A stretch of 19,437 nucleotides of DNA from an uncultured Hyphomicrobiales bacterium (GTDB taxonomy: Bacteria > Pseudomonadota > Alphaproteobacteria > Rhizobiales > Rhizobiaceae). Position numbers and translations under genes: made by a program. Below, one piece after another: positions 1 through 7,120 of the stretch. The DNA is taken from positions 1 through 19,437 of the forward strand of contig CALUBX010000053.1 of assembly GCA_943914405.1 (NCBI GenBank). Reading direction: 5' to 3'. The notes under the pieces are model-generated. The model was given only the letters and a program-made list of their open reading frames with translations. It did no database searches and was not told where the DNA came from. Each line of letters begins with the position of its first letter. The stretch's first letter is position 1.

Positions 1-441
1 GCCGAGCCCGATATCCACTTCGCCGGTTAGAACCGGAGCGACTGTCGTCACGCCAGCATCATTGCGCAGTTGGATGAACACCCGAGGATGCTCCGCCTGA
101 AACCTGGCAAGTATTTCCGGCAGAGGACCCGCTGCCAGACCGACGGTCGTCACCAGCCGCACCTTGCCGGCCTGCTGCATTTTCAGGCTACGGATGCGTC
201 CTTCCAGCCGCTCGTAGTTCTTCAGAACGTCTCGGATATGTTCGATGCAGAGTTCACCCGCGGCCGTCAGCCTTAAGCCGCGCGGCAGCCGTTCGAACAG
301 GGGCGCCCCCATCTCCTCCTCCAGCGCCAGGATCTGGCGATTGATAGCGGATGAAGCCACATTCAGTCGGGCGGCAGCCTTGCGGATTGAGCCTGTGCGG
401 GCAATCTCATTCACGTAAAGAAGCTTCCTTGAGTGCAGCAA
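1..441 (-). CDS. LysR-type transcriptional regulator, N-terminal part (cut by left window edge)
   Basis: The open frame runs off the left edge, so only the first ~147 residues are visible. It begins LLHSRKLLYVNEIARTGSIR and contains the classic LysR winged helix-turn-helix (KAAARLNVASSAINRQILALEEE, then GAPLFERLPRGLRLTAAGE), followed by the linker helix and the start of the effector domain (GKVRLVTTVGLAAGPLP). I chose the TTG at 441-439, preceded by AGGATCGG. An in-frame ATG at 516 would place a palindromic operator inside the gene and add residues unlike LysR proteins. It is divergent from the ABC/amidohydrolase operon and is its likely regulator. Inducer unknown; effector-pocket residues lie outside the window. 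Family assignment is secure, exact start less so. Confidence 0.9.
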   Translation of the reverse strand, partial: MLHSRKLLYVNEIARTGSIRKAAARLNVASSAINRQILALEEEMGAPLFERLPRGLRLTAAGELCIEHIRDVLKNYERLEGRIRSLKMQQAGKVRLVTTVGLAAGPLPEILARFQAEHPRVFIQLRNDAGVTTVAPVLTGEVDIGLG

Positions 442-500
442 GGGTCCGATCCTGTCGTTATTTCGAGCACTACGCCTAAAATCCGCACAGCAGCTCAAGG

Positions 501-517
501 GATGCCAAAAAGGCATC
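501..517. promoter_or_regulatory. Candidate LysR-type operator (17-bp palindrome, T-N11-A)
   Basis: A perfect inverted repeat, GATGCC-AAAAA-GGCATC, lies in the intergenic space between the divergent LysR gene and the first transporter gene. It contains ATGCC-N5-GGCAT, which gives the T-N11-A spacing typical of LysR-type binding sites (T503, A515). Its location 60 bp before the regulator start and about 105 bp before the operon start fits an autoregulated divergent control region. A looser ATGC...GCAT pair at 535-552 could be a second, activation-type half site. The operator role is inferred from geometry and position. Confidence 0.6.
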
Positions 518-622
518 GTCACGCACGAATTTTGATGCTTTTCAAGGCGCATTTCAACCGCTCAAATGCCACCGATAGATGGCCCGCAAGAGGCCGGCAG
601 ATCCGACAGGGGAACAAGCGGT

Positions 623-1639
623 ATGAACAACGTTTCGAAAAACAGCATCCTAACTGCTTTCGGCGTGCTGGCGACCATCGCTGGCTTGGCCGCGCCGGCT
701 CATGCTCTGGACAAGGTCAGCTACGGGACGAATTGGCTGGCGCAGGCCGAGCATGGCGGCTTCTACCAGGCGGTGGCGGATGGCACTTACGCCAAGCATG
801 GCCTCGACGTGTCGATCGTTCAGGGCGGTCCTAACGCCGCCAACAGCGCGCTTCTCATTTCCGGCAAGATAGATTTTTACATGGGCAGCCCTCAAGGCGA
901 GATCTCGGCCGTAGAACAGGGCATTCCCCTGGTGGACGTGGCCGCCATCTTTCAGAAGGATCCCCAGGTGCTGATCGCCCATCCGGATGCGGGCGTCGAA
1001 AAGTTCGAGGATCTGGCGAAGCTGAAGACGCTCTTCATGGGCAAGGACGGCTACCTCACCTATTTCGAGTGGATGAAGACCAACTTCAAAGGCTTCAAGG
1101 ACGAGCAGTACAAGCCGTACAATTTCAGCCCGGCACCGTTTCTGGCGGACAAGAATTCGGCCCAGCAAGGGTATCTGAGTTCTGAGCCGTACGAGATCGA
1201 GAAGCAAGCAGGTTTTACGCCGAAGGTCTTCCTGCTCGCCGACAACGGCTACTCGCCCTACTCCACAATGATCACCACCACACAGACAATGATCGATACG
1301 AAGCCGGATGTCGTGCAGCGTTTTGTCGATGCGTCTATCGAAGGTTGGTACAACTATCTCTACGGCGACAACAGCAAGGCCAATGCGCTGATCAAGAAGG
1401 ACAATCCCGAAATGACGGATGGTCAGATTTCCTACTCGATCGCCAAGATGAAGGAATACGGCATCGTGGAGTCGGGCGACGCCTTGGAGAAGGGCATCGG
1501 CTGCCTGACGGAAGCACATTACAAGGCCTTCTTCGACGAAATGGTCGCGATCAAGCTCTTCAAGGCCGAGACGGATCACAAGAAGGCGTTCTCGACGAAG
1601 TTCTCCTGCAAGGGCGTCGGCATGGCGCTGAAGAAGTAA
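623..1639 (+). CDS. ABC transporter periplasmic substrate-binding protein, NMT1/THI5-like
   Basis: A 338-residue secreted binding protein. The start ATG at 623 follows AGGGGAA at optimal distance; an upstream in-frame ATG at 566 gives a poor leader and is not used. Residues 1-28 form a Sec signal peptide ending in AHA. The mature part (KVSYGTNWLAQAEHGGFYQA, then GGPNAANSALLISGKIDFYM) matches the NMT1/THI5-like family of binding proteins for pyrimidine precursors, sulfonates, nitrate and similar small ligands. Only two cysteines are present (IGCLTE and FSCKG near the C terminus), which could form a disulfide. It is the first gene of the operon and should deliver ligand to the downstream permease. 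Ligand cannot be read from the sequence; the amidohydrolase further down suggests a nitrogen-containing ring or amide. Confidence 0.88.
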   Translation: MNNVSKNSILTAFGVLATIAGLAAPAHALDKVSYGTNWLAQAEHGGFYQAVADGTYAKHGLDVSIVQGGPNAANSALLISGKIDFYMGSPQGEISAVEQGIPLVDVAAIFQKDPQVLIAHPDAGVEKFEDLAKLKTLFMGKDGYLTYFEWMKTNFKGFKDEQYKPYNFSPAPFLADKNSAQQGYLSSEPYEIEKQAGFTPKVFLLADNGYSPYSTMITTTQTMIDTKPDVVQRFVDASIEGWYNYLYGDNSKANALIKKDNPEMTDGQISYSIAKMKEYGIVESGDALEKGIGCLTEAHYKAFFDEMVAIKLFKAETDHKKAFSTKFSCKGVGMALKK

Positions 1640-1652
1640 GCCTCCCAAGGTA

Positions 1653-1678
1653 AGGCTGCCGTCTACGGGCGGCAGCCT
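1653..1678 (+). terminator. Stem-loop after binding-protein gene (attenuator or mRNA stabiliser)
   Basis: AGGCTGCCG (1653-1661) and CGGCAGCCT (1670-1678) form a perfect 9-bp GC-rich stem with an 8-nt loop, followed by CTTTCTC, a pyrimidine run with few Ts. It sits 13 bp after the binding-protein stop and before the ATPase start. Such structures between binding-protein and membrane-component genes commonly lower downstream expression or protect the upstream mRNA. The poor T-tract argues against a complete terminator. Confidence 0.65.
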
Positions 1679-1705
1679 CTTTCTCATTCGAAGACGAGCG
1701 ATCTG

Positions 1706-2530
1706 ATGTCTCTAGCCGAAGCTGCCTCGTCCGCTCCGACAGAAAAGCGCAAGCGGCCCCTCGTGGCGATGAAGTCGGTGTCCAAGACCTTCTCGAACGG
1801 CACACTTGCGCTTTCCGAAATGTCTCTGGTCGTCGAAAACGGCGAGTTCATCAGCTTGCTCGGGCCCTCCGGCTGCGGAAAATCGACCGCGCTCAGGATT
1901 ATCGCCGGCCTCGGCGATGTCACGTCCGGCGAGATTGACTGGCCGAGTTTCCGAATCAACGCCCGCGGCCTACCGGAGGAGGATATCGGCTTTGTCTTTC
2001 AGGAGCCGACGCTGATGCCCTGGAAAACCGTCTTCGGCAATGTCCACCTGCCGCTGAAGCTGAAGGGCGTTTCGAAGGCGCAGGCCAAAGACCGTATCAT
2101 GGAGGCGCTGGCGACCGTCGGTCTCCAGGATTTTGCTGGGGCCTATCCACGCGAACTGTCGGGCGGCATGAAGATGCGCGTCTCGATTGCCCGTGCACTC
2201 GTCACCAAGCCCAAGCTGCTGCTGATGGACGAACCGTTCGCAGCGCTGGATGAGATCACGCGACAGAAGCTGAACGACGATGTTCTGAAACTCTGGCAAA
2301 CGACAGGCATCACCGTGATCTTCGTGACCCATTCCGTCTTCGAATCCGCCTATCTATCCAATCGGATCGTGGTGATGAAGGCGCGGCCTGGGGGCGTGCA
2401 TGCAGATTTTCCGCTGGCCACATCCGGCGAACGCGACGCCTTCTATCGCTCGTCGGAAGAATATCGGCAGGTATGCGAAGAAGTCTCTCGTTCGCTCATC
2501 GAGGCGATCGACTGGCCCGGGGAGCATTGA
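1706..2530 (+). CDS. ABC transporter ATP-binding protein, SsuB/TauB-like
   Basis: A 274-residue nucleotide-binding subunit powering import with the neighbouring permease at the cytoplasmic membrane. Visible motifs: Walker A GPSGCGKST (53-61), Q-loop Q99, signature LSGGM (151-155), Walker B LLLMDEP (171-177), D-loop ALDE and H-loop H209. FVFQEPTLMPWKTVFGNV is typical of the nitrate/sulfonate/taurine class of ATPases. The ATG at 1706 has only a weak upstream purine stretch (GACGAGCG), which together with the preceding stem-loop suggests lower expression than the binding protein. The gene ends 2 bp before the permease start. Confidence 0.93.
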   Translation: MSLAEAASSAPTEKRKRPLVAMKSVSKTFSNGTLALSEMSLVVENGEFISLLGPSGCGKSTALRIIAGLGDVTSGEIDWPSFRINARGLPEEDIGFVFQEPTLMPWKTVFGNVHLPLKLKGVSKAQAKDRIMEALATVGLQDFAGAYPRELSGGMKMRVSIARALVTKPKLLLMDEPFAALDEITRQKLNDDVLKLWQTTGITVIFVTHSVFESAYLSNRIVVMKARPGGVHADFPLATSGERDAFYRSSEEYRQVCEEVSRSLIEAIDWPGEH

Positions 2531-2532
2531 CG

Positions 2533-3357
2533 ATGAGCGGCTCGACCAACTCTGCGCCCGAGAAGGGCAAATACCTCGGCCTAGTGCTGCGCATCGCCGT
2601 GCCGATCCTGGTAATCGCCGCCCTCATTGCGCTTTGGCAGGCCTATGTCAGCCTGTCGGGCGTACCACCTTATATTCTCCCCGGTCCGGGCGCCGTCGCC
2701 TTCGCTCTGATGAACGATTGGGGCACGCTTTGGCCGGCGCTCTGGGTAACCACGCAGATTACCCTCGTCTCACTGGGCCTGGCACTCGTCGGCGGCGTCG
2801 GCTTTGCCATCTTCCTCGTCCAATCGCGTTGGATCGAGATCGCCTTTTACCCGCTTGCGGTCATCCTGCAGGTGACACCCATCGTGGCGATCTCGCCGCT
2901 GATCCTGATCTATGCGCCTTCAACCCAGGTTGCGTTGCTGATTTGCGCCTTCCTCGTCGCCTTCTTCCCGATCCTGTCCAACATGGTCCAGGGGCTCAAG
3001 AGCGTCGATCACAACCTCATCAACCTCTTCGAACTCTACGGTGCATCGCGCTGGCAGACGCTGCTCTATCTCAAGCTTCCGGCTGCACAGCCCTATTTCA
3101 TGACAGGCCTTCGGATCGGCGGCGGCTTGGCGCTGATCGCTGCCGTCGTGGCCGAGTTCGCGGCCGGTTCCGCGGGTGCGGGCTCCGGTCTCGCCTTCCG
3201 CCTGCTGGAGGCGCAGTACCGGATGAACATACCACGCCTCTTTGCCGCCCTGCTTCTTCTTTCGCTGCTTGGCGTGGCCATCTTCGCCGCGACCTCCTTC
3301 ATCTCCTGGCTCAGCCTGCACCGTTGGCACGAAAGCAGCCTGAAGAGAGAAAACTGA
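2533..3357 (+). CDS. ABC transporter permease, SsuC/TauC-like
   Basis: A 274-residue integral membrane protein with about six hydrophobic segments. I chose the ATG at 2533 (MSGSTNSAPEKGKYLGLVLR), preceded by GGGGAG overlapping the end of the ATPase gene; a longer frame from 2473 lies inside the ATPase gene and is not needed. The cytoplasmic EAA loop that contacts the ATPase is clear (ELYGASRWQTLLYLKLPAAQ, with conserved G and LP). The segment YILPGPGAV near the first periplasmic part is typical of nitrate/taurine-class permeases. The stop codon overlaps the start of the amidohydrolase gene by one base, implying translational coupling of transport and catabolism. A single permease gene suggests a homodimer. 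Confidence 0.92.
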   Translation: MSGSTNSAPEKGKYLGLVLRIAVPILVIAALIALWQAYVSLSGVPPYILPGPGAVAFALMNDWGTLWPALWVTTQITLVSLGLALVGGVGFAIFLVQSRWIEIAFYPLAVILQVTPIVAISPLILIYAPSTQVALLICAFLVAFFPILSNMVQGLKSVDHNLINLFELYGASRWQTLLYLKLPAAQPYFMTGLRIGGGLALIAAVVAEFAAGSAGAGSGLAFRLLEAQYRMNIPRLFAALLLLSLLGVAIFAATSFISWLSLHRWHESSLKREN

Positions 3358-4670
3358 TGAGCCACGCCTTCATGTCGCCGCCCAATGCCGGGCGTTTCGT
3401 TCTGGCCAATGCCACGCTTCCGGCCGTCGCCGTTCCGGGCTACGCCGCGCCTGCCCAGGAAGGACTGCTAAAAGCCGATATTGTTGTCGCAGACGGGCTG
3501 ATTTCCGCGGTTCTGCCGGCGGGCACTGCGCCGACCGAAATGCCCAGATCCGACCTCAGAGAGGGCCTGGTCTGGCCTTGCTTCGCCGACATTCACACGC
3601 ATCTCGACAAGGGGCATATCTGGCCACGGCATCCTAATCCCGACGGCACCTTCATGGGGGCGCTGGATGCTGTGCGTACCGACCGGGAGGCACATTGGTC
3701 GGCGGTCGATGTCCGCAAGCGGATGGATTTCTCCCTGCGTTCCGCCTATGCGCATGGGACGAACCTGATCCGCACTCATCTGGATTCCCTTCCGCCACAA
3801 CACCGCATCTCGTTCGAGGTCTTCGACGACGTGCGGCGATCATGGAAGGACAAGATCGAGCTGCAAGCAGTGGCCCTCTTTCCTCTTGATGCCATCGACG
3901 ACAGTGTCTTCTTCGACGATCTCGTTTCGGTCGTGCGGCAGTATGGCGGTCTCCTCGGTGGTGTTACCCGCATCATGCCGGACGTCGATGCGCAGTTGGA
4001 CAAGCTGTTCCGTACTGCTGCAGAGAATGGCCTCGATGTCGACCTGCATGTGGACGAAACGGATGACCCTGGCTCCCAGACATTGCGAGCTATCGCCGAG
4101 GCGGTGCTGCGGACGGGCTTCCAGGGCCGGGTCGTAGCCGGCCACTGCTGCTCGCTCGCCCGCCAGGACGAGGAGACGGCAAAGCGGACGGTCGATCTCG
4201 TGGCGCAGGCGGGGATTGGGGTGATCTCGCTTCCCATGTGCAACATGTATCTGCAGGATCGCTATCGGGCCCGCACACCGCGCTGGCGGGGCGTCACACT
4301 GTTCAAGGAACTCGCGGAGTCCGGCGTGGCGACGGCGGTTGCCTCCGACAACACGCGCGACCCCTTCTACGCTTACGGGGACCTCGATCCGGTTGAAGTC
4401 TTCCGCGAAGCGGTCCGCATCCTGCATCTGGATCATCCGCTCGACACGGCCGCTCGCATCGTCACTGTTTCGCCCGCCGACATGGCCGGCCGAAGTGATC
4501 TCGGCCGCATCAGCGTCGGGCAGCCGGCCGATCTCGTTCTCTTCAGCGCGCGACGCTGGAGCGAATTCCTGTCCCGTCCGCAGTCAGACCGCGTGGTGCT
4601 TCGCCGCGGGAAGGTCATCGATCGCGGCCTGCCGGACTATCGTGAACTCGACAGCGTTGTTGGAGGCTGA
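3357..4670 (+). CDS. Cytosine deaminase-like amidohydrolase, substrate uncertain
   Basis: A 437-residue cytoplasmic amidohydrolase-superfamily enzyme closest in pattern to CodA. Expected metal and catalytic residues are present: HTH (H80, H82) in DIHTHLDKG, HVDET (H231, E234), H263 in GHCC and D331 in ASDNTRDPFY. The segment CNMYLQDRYRARTPRWRGVT mirrors the NIHLQGR...RRGIT region of E. coli CodA. However, by my manual alignment the CodA residue that binds the cytosine ring (Q156, in FPQEG) is leucine here (FPLDA, near residue 176), and CodA D314 is N332. Cytosine is therefore doubtful; a related cyclic ureide, aminopyrimidine or lactam is more likely. The ATG at 3357 overlaps the permease stop. 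The next gene starts one base after this stop. Confidence 0.87.
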   Translation: MSHAFMSPPNAGRFVLANATLPAVAVPGYAAPAQEGLLKADIVVADGLISAVLPAGTAPTEMPRSDLREGLVWPCFADIHTHLDKGHIWPRHPNPDGTFMGALDAVRTDREAHWSAVDVRKRMDFSLRSAYAHGTNLIRTHLDSLPPQHRISFEVFDDVRRSWKDKIELQAVALFPLDAIDDSVFFDDLVSVVRQYGGLLGGVTRIMPDVDAQLDKLFRTAAENGLDVDLHVDETDDPGSQTLRAIAEAVLRTGFQGRVVAGHCCSLARQDEETAKRTVDLVAQAGIGVISLPMCNMYLQDRYRARTPRWRGVTLFKELAESGVATAVASDNTRDPFYAYGDLDPVEVFREAVRILHLDHPLDTAARIVTVSPADMAGRSDLGRISVGQPADLVLFSARRWSEFLSRPQSDRVVLRRGKVIDRGLPDYRELDSVVGG

Positions 4671-4671
4671 C

Positions 4672-6081
4672 ATGGCCGATTATCAGAAGATCAAACAGGA
4701 ACTGGACGGCATCGCCATCGAGGATAATCCGGCACTAGTGAAACAGAAGAGCCGCGATTTCTACTGGTACTCGCCCATTCTCAAGGCCCAGCTCGACAAT
4801 GTCACCGCCGACCTGGTTGCGACGCCGAAGACCGAGGCCGAGGTCATCCAGATCCTGAAAGTGGCCTATGCCCATGGCGTGCCGGTCACGCCGCGCGGGG
4901 CGGGCACCGGGAATTACGGACAAGCCATGCCGCTGTCGGGTGGCATCGTCCTCAACCTTGCTGCCATGAATCAGGTGAAGGAAATTCATCCTGGTCGCGT
5001 AATCTGCGAACCCGGCATCGTCATCGCAGAACTGGACCGGCAGACCAAGGCCCATTCGGGTCAGGAACTGCGGTTCCATCCCTCCACCGCCCAGACGGCC
5101 ACCATCGGTGGTTTCATCGCCGGCGGCTCGGGCGGCGTCGGCTCCATTACCTGGGGCGGGCTGCGCGACCTCGGCAACATCCTCCGGCTGCGTGTCGTGA
5201 CGATGGAAGCGGAGCCGCGCGTCCTGGATCTGACAGGCTGGGACCTGCAGAAGGTGAGCCATGCCTATGGCACCAACGGCATCATTACCGAGGTGGAGAT
5301 GCCGCTGGCACCCGCCTATGACTGGGTGGACGTGCTGGTCGGCTATGGCGACTTCATGGCAGCCGTCCGTTTCTCCGATGCGCTGGCCAAGTGCAACGGC
5401 ATCCTGGTCAAAGAGATCGCACCGATCGCGTCGCCCATCCCCTATAACTATTTCACCCGCCACAGACCCTACATACGCCAGGGACAGTCGATCGTCGTGC
5501 TGATGATCGCCCCGCACTCCCTGGACTCGTTCCTTGCCTTTACCAGTGCCCACAAGGGCGAGATCATGTTCCGCTCCGACAAGGTGGAAAGCATGAAGGG
5601 CATCCCGCATGCTTATGAACTGGCCTGGAACCACACGACGCTGCGCGCGCTCAAGGTCGATCCAAGCTTCACCTATCTGCAGGTGCAGTATCCCGGTCCG
5701 GATCATGTCGCGAAGGTGCAGAAGATGGTCGAGATCTTCGGCGACGAAGTGCCGGGCCATCTCGAATTCCTTCGTTTCGATGGCCAAATCCAGTGTTCGG
5801 GCCTGCCTCTCGTTCGGTACACGACGGAAGAGCGGCTGGAGGAAATCATCAAGATCCACCAGGACAATGGTTGCCCGATCTTCAATCCGCACCGTTATAC
5901 GCTCGAGGAAGGCGGGATGAAGAGGATCGACAAGATCCAGCTTGCCTTCAAACAGGAAACCGACCCCAAAGGCTTGCTCAATCCGGGCAAGATGATCGCC
6001 TGGGATAACCCTGACTTCGACTTCAACGCCGGCAAGAACTATCTCTTTCCCGGTCTCGCAGCCGTCATGGAGACGGCATGA
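4672..6081 (+). CDS. FAD-binding oxidoreductase, GlcD/VAO family
   Basis: A 469-residue flavoprotein of the vanillyl-alcohol-oxidase fold. The ATG at 4672 follows GGAGG at 4662-4666. The N-terminal FAD domain shows the pyrophosphate loop PRGAGTGNYG (74-83), the second loop ATIGGFIAGGSGGVGS (143-158) and AYGTNGIITEVEM (198-210). The C-terminal substrate domain ends in NPHRYTLEEGG and DPKGLLNPGKM, as in FAD-linked oxidases. No iron-sulfur motif is fused, so it is not a full glycolate-oxidase-like complex alone. It probably oxidises the product of the upstream amidohydrolase, a hydroxyacid, alcohol or ring carbon; the direct electron acceptor is unknown. The stop overlaps the next start by four bases (ATGA). 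Confidence 0.9.
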   Translation: MADYQKIKQELDGIAIEDNPALVKQKSRDFYWYSPILKAQLDNVTADLVATPKTEAEVIQILKVAYAHGVPVTPRGAGTGNYGQAMPLSGGIVLNLAAMNQVKEIHPGRVICEPGIVIAELDRQTKAHSGQELRFHPSTAQTATIGGFIAGGSGGVGSITWGGLRDLGNILRLRVVTMEAEPRVLDLTGWDLQKVSHAYGTNGIITEVEMPLAPAYDWVDVLVGYGDFMAAVRFSDALAKCNGILVKEIAPIASPIPYNYFTRHRPYIRQGQSIVVLMIAPHSLDSFLAFTSAHKGEIMFRSDKVESMKGIPHAYELAWNHTTLRALKVDPSFTYLQVQYPGPDHVAKVQKMVEIFGDEVPGHLEFLRFDGQIQCSGLPLVRYTTEERLEEIIKIHQDNGCPIFNPHRYTLEEGGMKRIDKIQLAFKQETDPKGLLNPGKMIAWDNPDFDFNAGKNYLFPGLAAVMETA

Positions 6082-6668
6082 AGGTTCTCGTCCTTCATGC
6101 CCATCCGGTCGAGGAAAGCTTCGGCAAGGCGCTCTTTCGCCAGACGCTGGCGAGCCTGAGCGATGCGGGGCATTCGGTCGATCCGTGCGACCTCTACGCC
6201 GAGAACTTCAACCCGATCCTGTCGGGTGAAGAGCGGCGGGGCTATCATGCAGTGCCCGACAATATCGCGCCCGTCCGATTCTATGTGGAACGCCTCCAGG
6301 CCGCGGACGCCCTGGTGATCGTAACTCCGGTGTGGAATTTCGGCTGGCCGGCGATCCTGAAAGGCTATTTCGATCGCGTCTGGCTTCCCGGCGTCACCTT
6401 CGACATGGAGGAAGGCGACCGCGGCAAGCTGACCCGCAAGATGACGAACATCCGTAAGCTCGGCGTGGTAACCACCTATGGCGGCAACCGCTGGCGGGCC
6501 TTTCTTGCGGGCGATCCACCGCGCAAGATCGCAACGCGGGTTCTTCGTGTCACCACCAATCCGGCCCATGGTGTGACCTATCTCGCCCACTACGACATGA
6601 ACAACAGCACCCCGCAGACCCGGGCCAGGTTTCTGGAGCGCGTCAAGCGCACCATGGAAAGCTTCTGA
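6078..6668 (+). CDS. NAD(P)H-dependent flavodoxin-fold oxidoreductase (NQO/MdaB-like)
   Basis: A 196-residue Flavodoxin_2-type protein that should bind FMN or FAD and pass electrons from NAD(P)H to a quinone or other two-electron acceptor. The N terminus MKVLVLHAHPVEESF holds the beta strand and phosphate-binding loop, and VIVTPVWNFGWPAILKGYFD is the hallmark central segment of the family. VVTTYGGNRW contributes to the flavin pocket. Length matches the family. It overlaps the preceding oxidase gene in an ATGA junction and is the last gene of the plus-strand operon, so the two flavoproteins are probably made in similar amounts. It may reduce a quinone-like product of the oxidase or have a detoxifying role. 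Substrate not predictable. Confidence 0.88.
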   Translation: MKVLVLHAHPVEESFGKALFRQTLASLSDAGHSVDPCDLYAENFNPILSGEERRGYHAVPDNIAPVRFYVERLQAADALVIVTPVWNFGWPAILKGYFDRVWLPGVTFDMEEGDRGKLTRKMTNIRKLGVVTTYGGNRWRAFLAGDPPRKIATRVLRVTTNPAHGVTYLAHYDMNNSTPQTRARFLERVKRTMESF

Positions 6669-6695
6669 CCCGGGGGCGGGGAACGTCGCCGTCGC

Positions 6696-7085
6696 TCAGA
6701 AGACTTTCGCCGCCGTCACTTCGACCTCGACCAGGAACTCCGCTCGTGTGAAGCCGCCCACGACGATCAGCGTGGACACCGGCTTGGGATCCATGGTGAA
6801 CCGATCACGAACAGCCATATAGGCCGGAAAGTCATTGCGGCGGGTAACGAAGCCCGAGATTCGGATCACGTCTGCGAAACTCATGCCGGCTTCCGCGAGA
6901 ATTGCGGAGATGGATTGAAAGCAGAGTTCCGCCTGTGCCGTCACGTCATCGGGAATGGTGTCGTCCGGCGCGATGCCCAGCTGACCCGACGTCACCAGCA
7001 AGGATGCGCCAGGCGGCACGAGCAGACCGTGATTGTAGTTACCAAAGGGGCGGCGGACCGAGGGGGGATTGAATACCTGCTTCAT
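6696..7085 (-). CDS. Rid family protein (YjgF/YER057c/UK114), without the RidA catalytic arginine
   Basis: About 129 residues with the Rid fold: GLLVPPGASLLVTSGQLGI, AQAELCFQSISAILAEAG, FADVIRISGFVTR and a C-terminal FLVEVEVTA strand. Two adjacent ATGs exist (7088 and 7085); AGGAG at 7092-7096 is six bases before the second, which I prefer. Aligning the last strand with E. coli RidA (CPARSCVEV...IEIEAIA) puts T or S where RidA has its imine-binding arginine (here PVSTLIVVG), so this should belong to one of the Rid subfamilies without classical 2-iminoacid deaminase activity. It is the last gene of the minus-strand amine operon, 31 bp after the serine hydrolase. A role in handling an unstable imine or enamine made upstream is plausible but unproven. 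Confidence 0.87.
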   Translation of the reverse strand: MKQVFNPPSVRRPFGNYNHGLLVPPGASLLVTSGQLGIAPDDTIPDDVTAQAELCFQSISAILAEAGMSFADVIRISGFVTRRNDFPAYMAVRDRFTMDPKPVSTLIVVGGFTRAEFLVEVEVTAAKVF

Positions 7086-7103
7086 CATGATCTCCTGGAT
7101 GCG

Positions 7104-7120
7104 CTGATCACCCGGATCAG
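7104..7120 (-). repeat. Small inverted repeat at the hydrolase/Rid junction
   Basis: CTGATC (7104-7109) and GATCAG (7115-7120) form a perfect 6-bp stem with a 5-nt loop, spanning the serine hydrolase stop and lying just before the Rid ribosome-binding site. It could modestly affect Rid translation. At this size chance is also a fair explanation. Confidence 0.3.

Noticed and set aside
442..516. Longer LysR start at ATG 516
   Set aside because: It would put the T-N11-A palindrome inside the coding region and add residues that do not resemble LysR N termini; no ribosome-binding site precedes it.
650..1687. 345-codon open frame antisense to the first binding-protein gene
   Set aside because: It mirrors the codon bias of the real gene, matches no family I recognise, and the plus-strand protein has a signal peptide and clear family motifs.
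2400..3356. Long upstream extension of the amidohydrolase frame through the ATPase and permease genes
   Set aside because: It overlaps two well-supported genes in another frame and looks Arg/Pro-rich; the real start at 3357 overlaps the permease stop in a typical junction.
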